A stretch of 54,668 nt of DNA from positions 1 through 54,668 of the forward strand of contig CALIZJ010000004.1 in assembly GCA_938028845.1 (NCBI GenBank), read 5' to 3'. Source of the stretch: an uncultured Blautia sp. Its GTDB lineage: Bacteria; Bacillota; Clostridia; Lachnospirales; Lachnospiraceae. Under the pieces are notes generated by a model. The model was not told the origin of the DNA, did not search any database, and was given only the letters and a program-made list of their open reading frames with translations. This document shows, piece by piece, positions 48,537-54,668 of this stretch. The translations under genes and the position numbers were made by a program. How positions within the stretch are numbered: the stretch's first letter is position 1; every line of letters begins with the position of its first letter.

Positions 48537-49427
48537 TCAGGTATCTTCAAATGCCTTTTTAAAGTCCCAGGGAACCGGTGCGGTAAAAAGCATCGGTTCT
48601 TTTGTTATTGGATGGAAAAAATTAAGCTGGTAGGAGTGAAGGGGCTGCCTTTGTATCCGGTCGTATATGGGGTTATAAAGATAGTCCCCTGGAAGGGGGT
48701 GCCCGATGTATTTCATGTGTACGCGGATCTGGTGGGTGCGCCCGGTTTCTAAATGGAGTTCTGCAAGGGAATATCCATTCCTGGTATCCAGACATTCATA
48801 GTGTGTAACCGCAGACTCCCCTTGGAAAAAATTCACCTCCCGTTCCATGACGGATCCCTGGACCCTGGCAATAGGGGCATTTATAGTGCCTTTTTGGGGA
48901 AGGACTCCCTGGACTATGGCAAGATAGGTCCTTTTTATCTGCCGTGCTGCCATCTGTTGGGAAAGTATGGCGGCGCTTAAGGCATTTTTTGCCAGGATAA
49001 GAGCGCCGGTGGTATCCCGGTCCAGGCGGTTGATACACCGGTAGACGAAAGGTTCCTCCTTTAATGCGTAGTAGTATGCCACCCCGTTGGCGAGGGTGTT
49101 TGTATAGTTGCCCATGGAAGGATGGATGGGAGTATCGGCTGGCTTGTTTAATACAAGGATGTCCTCATCTTCAAAAAGGATATTAAGCTTCATGAAAGTA
49201 GGCTGGATATTTTCAGAAGGCTGTGTCTCTTTAAGGCGTATGGATAACCGGTCGCCGGGGATTAAAGGCGTGCGTCCATAGGCGAAGGTGCCGTTTAATG
49301 AGATCGCCCCTTTATCTCCTTTCATGGAGGAAAGGATGTGGCGGGAAAATCCCTGCATTTTTAAATAATCCAGTATAGTCATTCCCTGCTGGTGTTTTGT
49401 GACGGTATATTCTATGGTCCTGTGCAT
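48537..49427 (-). CDS. RluA-family pseudouridine synthase
   Basis: 296 residues. The S4-like N-terminus (about 1-70) has GMTILDYLKMQGFSRHILSS. The catalytic motif is CINRLDRDTTGALILAKNAL (Asp, about 139), then HLETGRTHQIRVHMKYIGHP and GDYLYNP. It isomerises uridines in rRNA or tRNA (RluD-like). Convergent with coaX, with a 3-bp gap between stops and no obvious terminator. Confidence 0.93.
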   Translation of the reverse strand: MHRTIEYTVTKHQQGMTILDYLKMQGFSRHILSSMKGDKGAISLNGTFAYGRTPLIPGDRLSIRLKETQPSENIQPTFMKLNILFEDEDILVLNKPADTPIHPSMGNYTNTLANGVAYYYALKEEPFVYRCINRLDRDTTGALILAKNALSAAILSQQMAARQIKRTYLAIVQGVLPQKGTINAPIARVQGSVMEREVNFFQGESAVTHYECLDTRNGYSLAELHLETGRTHQIRVHMKYIGHPLPGDYLYNPIYDRIQRQPLHSYQLNFFHPITKEPMLFTAPVPWDFKKAFEDT

Positions 49428-49529
49428 TTTGGCTTCCTTTCCATTGTGTTTGTTTTTATAAGGATAGCAGGTTTTGCAGGAAATGACAATGTGCAGTCAG
49501 TTAATGTGCAAATGATGCGAATAATCCGA

Positions 49530-49558
49530 TTGATTTTTGTGAAGAACTTATGTAATAT
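49530..49558 (+). promoter_or_regulatory. Promoter of the 108-residue protein gene
   Basis: TTGATT, 17-bp spacer, TAATAT, 57 bp before the start. Confidence 0.55.
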
Positions 49559-49615
49559 AGAGGCAGGGTTTGGTAAAGAATATTTTATTATAGATGCAGA
49601 AAAAGGAGAAAGCAT

Positions 49616-49942
49616 ATGTACTTATCAGAGCTATTTTTACGGGATGCCGCAGAGAAAATGACGGCGGAAGAAGCCTTACAGGCGCTTAAGCGCTGCGACA
49701 GCCAGTTTTGTAAGGAAATGGAGTTAAAAGAAGGAGCGGAAATCAGCCTGGATCTGTTCCTTAAAAAAGATGCCGCAGGCAGCCCTGTGGGATTAAACAA
49801 AAAAGGAGAAGAAATCCGGGATTTTTGGGATGTGTATAAGGATTTTGATGAGGAGATCCCGGAAGAAAAAAAGAAGGGAATGATCCTGCCGGATCTTGCG
49901 AAGAGAATTGACTTTTACCATGCCAGAATATATAATAAGTAG
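49616..49942 (+). CDS. Hypothetical protein, 108 residues
   Basis: ATG after AAAAAGGAGAAAGC. It is a short, acidic and soluble protein: helical N-terminus (FLRDAAEKMTAEEALQALKR) and a C-terminal part with IRDFWDVYKDFDEEIPEEKK. No signal peptide, membrane helix or known motif was recognised. It sits alone upstream of the cobalamin riboswitch and probably has its own promoter. Function unknown. Confidence 0.75.
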   Translation: MYLSELFLRDAAEKMTAEEALQALKRCDSQFCKEMELKEGAEISLDLFLKKDAAGSPVGLNKKGEEIRDFWDVYKDFDEEIPEEKKKGMILPDLAKRIDFYHARIYNK

Positions 49943-49989
49943 CGGAATATACAGAAAAGTAGACTGTAAGACCGAAATATAGAAGTGAA

Positions 49990-50148
49990 AAGAAAAGGCA
50001 TTTTCAGGAAGCAGGTGGAAATCCTGCGCAAGTCCGTTACTGTAACAGCCAGATACTGGGTGCTTTTTCAGGCGCAAAATGGCCTGCGGCAACCGGGAAA
50101 TTTTGAGAGACAGGGAAGCTTTGTTGTCATGACAGGGCTTCTTTTTTT
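49990..50148 (+). promoter_or_regulatory. Cobalamin-type riboswitch with terminator
   Basis: The leader holds GCAGGTGGAAATCCTGCGCA, CCGTTACTGTAAC and AGCCAGATACTGG in the order of the cobalamin riboswitch core (GGTGxxAATCC, CACTGT-like, B12-box-like AGCCAG). The element is compact. It is followed by an intrinsic terminator: GAAGC paired with GCTTC around a TGTCATGACA inner stem, then T7 (50115-50148). It would shut the cbi operon when cobalamin is plentiful. The class is assigned by eye. Confidence 0.78.
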
Positions 50149-50166
50149 GTATGGTCTGGAGGATGT

Positions 50167-51354
50167 ATGATGCATAATAATGGGCTGGAGGGTCATTATG
50201 TGATCCGCAACCGAAAGAAAATGAGATTTGGCTACACAACAGGTTCCTGTGCGGCGGCAGCCTGTAAGGGGGCTGTGGAAATGCTTCTGGGAGGAAAGGA
50301 AGTTTCTTTTACAGAGCTTATGACGCCGAAAGGGATCCTTTTAACACTCGCTCTTGAAGAGATAAAGAGAGGGGAAGATTTTGTTTCCTGCGGGGTCCGT
50401 AAGGACGCAGGAGACGATCCGGATACCACAGACGGACTTCTGGTGTGTGCCTGCGTAAAAAAAATAGACCGCACAGGAGAGGAGATCCCGTTTCTTACAC
50501 TGGATGGAGGAAGTGGAGTGGGACGTGTGACGAAGCCCGGGCTTTCCCAGAAGATAGGGGAAGCGGCCATCAATCCGGTGCCGAGAACTATGATCCTAAA
50601 AGCAGCCAGGGAGGTATGTGCCAAATACGGGTATACAGGCGGCCTTTCTATAGAAATCTTTGTGCCAAAAGGAGAGGAGACTGCCAAAAAAACTTTTAAC
50701 CCCAGACTTGGGATCTTAGGGGGAATCTCTATTCTGGGAACTACCGGGATCGTAGAGCCCATGAGTGAGAAAGCATTGACAGAGAGCATCCGGGTGGAGA
50801 TGAAGCAGCATTTTTCCCAAGGAGAAGAGTATCTTCTCATGACGCCGGGAAATTACGGGGAAGAGTATTTAAAAGAGCATATGTCCCTTCCCTTTAAAAA
50901 TAATATCAAATGCAGCAATTATGTGGGAGAGACCATTGACATGGCTGTGGATATGGGGGTAAAAGGAATTCTCTTTATTTCCCACATCGGCAAATTTGTA
51001 AAAGTGGCGGCGGGGATCATGAACACCCATTCCCACAGCGCAGACGCGAGAATGGAAGTTCTTGCCTCCAATGCGATCCGTGCAGGGGGAGATATCCTCT
51101 GTGCCCGGCAGATCTTGGCCTGCACCACCACAGATGAGGCGCTGGATGTTTTAGTTTCCCACGGCATGCTTGAAAAAACCATGGAAGAGATCACAAAGCG
51201 CATCCAGTTTTATTTAGACCATCGGTCTTACGAACAGATTCTTCTGGGAGCAGTGATATTTTCCAATACCTACGGCTATCTGGGCCAGACCAGGGATGCC
51301 AAAACACTGATTGAAAAACTGCAGGCCCAAAACGGACAGCAGGTTCCAAAGTAG
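50167..51354 (+). CDS. cbiD: Cobalt-precorrin-5B C1-methyltransferase CbiD
   Basis: 395 residues, near family length; ATG at 50167 or 50170. Motifs: RFGYTTGSCAAAACKGAVEM (about 19-39), VRKDAGDDPDTTDG (about 78-91), GGSGVGRVTKPGL and FISHIGKFVKVAAGIMNTHS. It methylates C1 in the anaerobic (early cobalt) branch of B12 synthesis and, with CbiG here, shows that the oxygen-independent pathway is used. It heads an operon under the riboswitch. Confidence 0.94.
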   Translation: MMHNNGLEGHYVIRNRKKMRFGYTTGSCAAAACKGAVEMLLGGKEVSFTELMTPKGILLTLALEEIKRGEDFVSCGVRKDAGDDPDTTDGLLVCACVKKIDRTGEEIPFLTLDGGSGVGRVTKPGLSQKIGEAAINPVPRTMILKAAREVCAKYGYTGGLSIEIFVPKGEETAKKTFNPRLGILGGISILGTTGIVEPMSEKALTESIRVEMKQHFSQGEEYLLMTPGNYGEEYLKEHMSLPFKNNIKCSNYVGETIDMAVDMGVKGILFISHIGKFVKVAAGIMNTHSHSADARMEVLASNAIRAGGDILCARQILACTTTDEALDVLVSHGMLEKTMEEITKRIQFYLDHRSYEQILLGAVIFSNTYGYLGQTRDAKTLIEKLQAQNGQQVPK

Positions 51355-51402
51355 AAGAAATCAAGCATTTTATAGAGTATAACAGGAAAGGAAGAAAAGA
51401 AT

Positions 51403-52179
51403 ATGGTACATTTTGTAGGGGCAGGACCGGGAGCGCCGGATCTGATCACAGTAAGGGGAAAACAGTTTTTAGAGGAGGCGGATGTGATCATCTATGCCGG
51501 ATCGCTGGTAAATCCTAAGCTTTTAGAGTATACCAAAGACGTATGCACCATTCATAACAGCGCCAATATGACCCTGGAGGAAGTGATCCAGGTAATAGAA
51601 AAGGCAGAAGAGGAAGGAAAGACTACTGTGCGCCTTCACACAGGAGATCCCTGTATTTACGGAGCTATCCGGGAACAGATGGATATTCTGGATGAAAAAG
51701 GAATTTCTTACGACTATTGTCCGGGAGTAAGTTCTTTTTGCGGAGCTGCCGGAGCCTTAAATCTGGAATACACCCTGCCGGATATCTCCCAGAGTGTGAT
51801 CATCACCAGGATGGAGGGCAGGACGCCTGTTCCCCAAAAGGAGAGTATTCAGTCCTTTGCCGCCCATAATGCCACTATGGTGATCTTTTTAAGCACCGGA
51901 ATGTTGGAAGAATTAAGCAGAAGGCTGATAGAAGGCGGTTACCGGGAGGATACGCCGGCGGCGATCGTGTATAAAGCCACCTGGGAGGATGAAAAGAAAT
52001 TTATCTGTACGGTAGGCACCCTGGCGCAGACCGCCAAGGAAAACCATATCACTAAGACTGCGCTGATGGTCATCGGAGATGTGGTAAATACTTCCCATTA
52101 TGACCGTTCAAAGCTTTATGATCCGGAATTTACCACCGAGTTCCGCCAGGGAAAAAGTAAAGAGGAGCAGGCACAGTGA
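51403..52179 (+). CDS. cobM: Precorrin-4/cobalt-precorrin-4 C11-methyltransferase
   Basis: 258 residues. SAM-dependent tetrapyrrole methylase fold: VHFVGAGPGAPDLITVRGKQ at the start, IYAGSLVNP, LHTGDPCIYGAIREQMD and YCPGVSSFCGAAGALNLEYT. This matches CbiF/CobM. Ribosome binding site AGGAAAGGAAG. Its stop overlaps the cbiG start (GTGA type), so the operon continues directly. Confidence 0.94.
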   Translation: MVHFVGAGPGAPDLITVRGKQFLEEADVIIYAGSLVNPKLLEYTKDVCTIHNSANMTLEEVIQVIEKAEEEGKTTVRLHTGDPCIYGAIREQMDILDEKGISYDYCPGVSSFCGAAGALNLEYTLPDISQSVIITRMEGRTPVPQKESIQSFAAHNATMVIFLSTGMLEELSRRLIEGGYREDTPAAIVYKATWEDEKKFICTVGTLAQTAKENHITKTALMVIGDVVNTSHYDRSKLYDPEFTTEFRQGKSKEEQAQ

Positions 52180-53240
52180 AAATTTCTGTGATTTGTTTCA
52201 GCCTGACCGGGCAGGAAACAGCAGGACGTTTAGTACAGGGATTTGAAGAGAGAGGGCTGGAAGTTACCCTTGCCAAAAAAAGCAGGTACCTTCCAGATTC
52301 TATTTCAGAAGATCTGAAAACCTGGACAAAAAGACAGTTTTCCCATGCGGACGGGATTCTCTTTGTAGGAGCCTGCGGGATCGCGGTGCGGAGCATCGCC
52401 CCCTATATCCAGGGAAAGAAGACAGATCCGGCGGTGGTGGTGGCAGATGAGTGCGGGAAATTTGTTATTTCCCTTTTATCCGGCCATTTAGGCGGGGCCA
52501 ATGCCCTTGCAAATACAGCGGCGGAGATTTTAGGCGCCACGCCGGTAGTGACTACAGCCACGGACCTTCATGAGCGGTTTGCAGTGGATGTGTTTGCAAA
52601 AAAGAACCAGTGCAGCATCCTGCATATGAAGGCTGCTAAGGAGGCTTCCGCCGCTCTTCTGGCTGGGGAAAAGGTTGGATTTTACAGTGAGTTTCCCTGG
52701 GAAGGAGAACTTCCGGAAGGTCTTATGGCCTGTGACGGAAAGGGAGAGCCTTTGAATAGAAAAGAAGGGGAAAAGCCCAGGGTAGGGATTGCCGTGAGCA
52801 TATATAAAGACAGACTGCCTTTTTCCTCTACCGTATCTGTGGTACCGCCTGCGGTAGTCATAGGGATGGGATGTAAGAAAGGAATGGAGACAGAAAAGCT
52901 TATGGCTGCTTTTAAGGACTGCCGGGAGAGGCTTTGCCTCTGCCAGGAGGCCGTAAGTGCTCTGGCAAGCATCTCTCTTAAAAAGGAGGAACCGGGACTT
53001 TTAAAGCTTGCCGGGGAACTTGGACTGCCTTTTCTTACCTTTACGGAACAGGAATTGAAAGACGTCCAGGGAGAATTTACCAGGTCGGATTTTGTAAAAA
53101 GCATCACAGGGGTGGACAATGTATGTGAAAGAAGCGCCGTACTCGCCAGCGGGCAGGGCGCACTGCTTGAAAATAAAGTATGCCGGGAAGGTGTGACAAC
53201 CGCCGCGGCGAAAAAGAGATGGAGGATAAGTTTTGAGTAA
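52176..53240 (+). CDS. cbiG: Cobalt-precorrin 5A hydrolase CbiG
   Basis: 354 residues. The N-terminal and central CbiG domains (about 1-210) show GILFVGACGIAVRSIAPYIQ and VISLLSGHLGGANALAN. The C-terminal CobE/CbiG domain (about 225-350) has VVIGMGCKKGMETEKLMAAF and GVDNVCERSAVLASG. It opens the delta-lactone of cobalt-precorrin 5A, releasing acetaldehyde. The start is read as GTG overlapping the cobM stop; overlapping cobJ downstream shows tight coupling. Confidence 0.93.
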   Translation: MKISVICFSLTGQETAGRLVQGFEERGLEVTLAKKSRYLPDSISEDLKTWTKRQFSHADGILFVGACGIAVRSIAPYIQGKKTDPAVVVADECGKFVISLLSGHLGGANALANTAAEILGATPVVTTATDLHERFAVDVFAKKNQCSILHMKAAKEASAALLAGEKVGFYSEFPWEGELPEGLMACDGKGEPLNRKEGEKPRVGIAVSIYKDRLPFSSTVSVVPPAVVIGMGCKKGMETEKLMAAFKDCRERLCLCQEAVSALASISLKKEEPGLLKLAGELGLPFLTFTEQELKDVQGEFTRSDFVKSITGVDNVCERSAVLASGQGALLENKVCREGVTTAAAKKRWRISFE

Positions 53241-53964
53241 GATATATGTAGTGGGGATCGGCCCCGGGGACTATGACCAGATGACAGGAAGGGCTATTCG
53301 CGCCCTTAAAGAAAGCGATGCGATCATCGGATATACTGTGTATGTGAATCTGGTAAAGGAGTATTTTCCAGAAAAGGAATTTTTAACCACACCTATGAAA
53401 AAAGAGGTGGACCGCTGTGTGCTCGCCTTTGAGGAGGCAAAAAAGGGCAGGACCGTATCTATGATCTGCAGCGGCGATGCAGGGGTATACGGAATGTCAG
53501 GCCTAATGTATGAAATCGGGGAAAAATATCCCCAGGTAGAACTTGAGGTGATTCCAGGGGTGACTGCGGCTACTGCAGGAGCGGCTGTTTTAGGGGCCCC
53601 GCTGATCCATGATTTCTGTCTGATCAGTTTAAGCGACCTGCTTACTCCCTGGAAAAAAATCGAAAAGAGGCTTTTGTGTGCAGCCCAGGCGGATTTTGTA
53701 GTGTGCCTTTATAACCCGTCCAGTAAAAAACGCCATGATTACCTGAAAAAAGCCTGTGAGCTTTTGCTTTTACATAAATCGGAAGATACAGTGTGCGGCA
53801 TTGTCTCTAATATCGGCCGTGAAGGGGAAACTTATCAGGTGATGACCTTAAAAGAGCTTACAGATACAAAGGTGGATATGTTTACCACAGTATTTGTAGG
53901 AAATTCCCAGACAAGGAACATAGAGGGAAAGCTGGTGACGCCTAGAGGCTACCGTTATGAATAA
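53233..53964 (+). CDS. cobJ: Precorrin-3B C17-methyltransferase (CbiH/CobJ)
   Basis: 243 residues, beginning with TTG at 53233 near the cbiG stop. Motifs: KIYVVGIGPGDYDQMTGRAI, IIGYTVYVNLVKEYFPEKEF, MICSGDAGVYGMSGLMYEIG, VIPGVTAATAGAAVLGAPLI and LYNPSSKKRHDYL. It methylates C17 with ring contraction in B12 synthesis. It overlaps cbiG by 8 bp. Confidence 0.93.
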   Translation: MSKIYVVGIGPGDYDQMTGRAIRALKESDAIIGYTVYVNLVKEYFPEKEFLTTPMKKEVDRCVLAFEEAKKGRTVSMICSGDAGVYGMSGLMYEIGEKYPQVELEVIPGVTAATAGAAVLGAPLIHDFCLISLSDLLTPWKKIEKRLLCAAQADFVVCLYNPSSKKRHDYLKKACELLLLHKSEDTVCGIVSNIGREGETYQVMTLKELTDTKVDMFTTVFVGNSQTRNIEGKLVTPRGYRYE

Positions 53965-54668
53965 GGCAGTTGTTTTTGCGGGAACTACAGAAGGATACGA
54001 GCTGTGCCGCTTTCTGGCAAGGCATCAGGTAAAGGTTCACGGATGTGTGGCCACCGGGTACGGAGGCAGTCTTTTAGAGGAAAATGAGTATCTTTCTGTA
54101 CATGCCCGGCGGATGGATGAAAAGGAAATGGAAGAACTGTTCCAAAAGGAAGAACCGGATCTGGTCCTGGATGCTACCCATCCTTATGCTTCACTTGTCA
54201 CAGAAAATATACGGAAGGCATGTGCTAAGGCTAAGGTTCCTTACTGGAGAGTCCTTAGAAGTGAAGGGAAAAAAAGCCAGGATGCCGTGTATGTGGACAG
54301 TATAGAAGAAGCGGTGGCATTTTTAAAGAATACAAAAGGAAACATTCTTCTTACCACAGGAAGCAAGGAGCTTATGGCATTTACCCGGCTTCCTGACTAT
54401 AAGGAGCGGCTTTTTGCCAGGGTTCTTTCCCTGCCTTCTGTATTAGAAACCTGCCGTTCCCTTGGGATAGAGGGAAAGCATCTCATCGGGATGCAGGGTC
54501 CTTTTTCCACAGAATTAAACGCAGCTATGCTCCGCCAGTTTCAATGTGCTTATCTGGTGACGAAGGATTCCGGGGAAGCCGGCGGATTTCAGGAAAAAAT
54601 AGATGCCGCTCTTCTTTGCGGTGCGGTGCCGGTGATCATAGGCAGACCTTTAAAAGAAGAAGGCATGT
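53957..54668 (+). CDS. cobK: Precorrin-6A/cobalt-precorrin-6A reductase (CobK/CbiJ), partial
   Basis: The frame is open from an ATG at 53957, overlapping the cobJ stop by 8 bp, to the right edge (237 codons visible); the C-terminus is cut. The start is MNKAVVFAGTTEGYELCRFL, with the family motif LVLDATHPYASLVTENIRKA (about 74-93), ILLTTGSKELMAF and VTKDSGEAGGFQEKI near the end. It reduces the macrocycle double bond of (cobalt-)precorrin-6A with NAD(P)H. Almost the full family length is present, so only a few residues are missing. Confidence 0.92.
   Translation, partial: MNKAVVFAGTTEGYELCRFLARHQVKVHGCVATGYGGSLLEENEYLSVHARRMDEKEMEELFQKEEPDLVLDATHPYASLVTENIRKACAKAKVPYWRVLRSEGKKSQDAVYVDSIEEAVAFLKNTKGNILLTTGSKELMAFTRLPDYKERLFARVLSLPSVLETCRSLGIEGKHLIGMQGPFSTELNAAMLRQFQCAYLVTKDSGEAGGFQEKIDAALLCGAVPVIIGRPLKEEGM

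Overview
The window looks like chromosomal DNA of an anaerobic Firmicute, most likely a gut Lachnospiraceae (Clostridia). The grounds are strong AGGAGG-type ribosome binding sites, [FeFe]-hydrogenase maturases, an anaerobic (CbiD/CbiG) cobalamin pathway, a CyuA-type cysteine desulfidase, ECF transport, and codon usage typical of that family. No rRNA, tRNA, IS element or CRISPR array was seen.

Layout. (1) 1-3.3 kb, minus strand: a BceAB-type ABC transporter (permease cut by the left edge) with its BceRS-like two-component system. (2) 3.4-24.6 kb: a purine-catabolism / selenium-dependent molybdenum hydroxylase island with the same gene content as the E. coli xdhABC-ygeWXYZ-yqeABC-ygfJK-ssnA-xdhD region. 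A divergent GntR regulator faces ssnA, ygfK, xdhD, xdhA, xdhB, xdhC, yqeB, yqeC and mocA on the plus strand. Two bacterial-microcompartment (BMC) shell genes follow on the minus strand, then a MATE exporter (plus), then carbamate kinase, ygeW, ygeY and dpaL (minus). (3) 24.8-31.9 kb: a DUF1015 protein, an unknown protein, a LanFEG-like ABC exporter with its own two-component system, and a small alarmone synthetase. (4) 32.0-38.6 kb: second part of the purine island, with a PAS regulator, a dihydropyrimidinase/hydantoinase, a DAACS symporter, CyuA-type cysteine desulfidase, an XdhC/CoxI-type Mo-hydroxylase accessory protein and a nicotinamidase-like hydrolase. (5) 38.6-41.6 kb: a terminator-bearing leader RNA, the TM1266-type regulator, hydE and hydG. 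(6) 41.7-49.9 kb: housekeeping genes (SH3 lipoprotein, luxS, trpS, PPIase lipoprotein, a methyltransferase, coaBC, an ECF S-component, coaX, an RluA-type synthase, one unknown). (7) 50.0 kb to the end: a cobalamin-type riboswitch with terminator, then cbiD, cobM/cbiF, cbiG, cobJ/cbiH and cobK/cbiJ (cut by the right edge).

How the genes fit together (inference from known families). Molybdenum hydroxylases XdhD and XdhABC act on purines. MocA, YqeB, YqeC and the XdhC-like protein mature the cofactor. SsnA, YgfK, the hydantoinase and YgeY open and trim the ring products. YgeW plus carbamate kinase can recover ATP from a carbamoyl group, and DpaL turns 2,3-diaminopropionate into pyruvate and ammonia. 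This matches the published idea that such clusters let gut anaerobes grow on urate and related purines.

Most interesting: two BMC-H shell genes inside the purine island with no pentamer gene in view; two different Mo hydroxylases with different predicted substrate-pocket residues; similar A-tract elements upstream of the divided purine operons; an unidentified leader RNA ahead of the hydrogenase-maturation genes; and a domain-rearranged XdhC-like maturation factor. The purine-BMC association has, as far as I recall, been proposed by comparative genomics (a xanthine-type BMC locus), so it is not certainly new.
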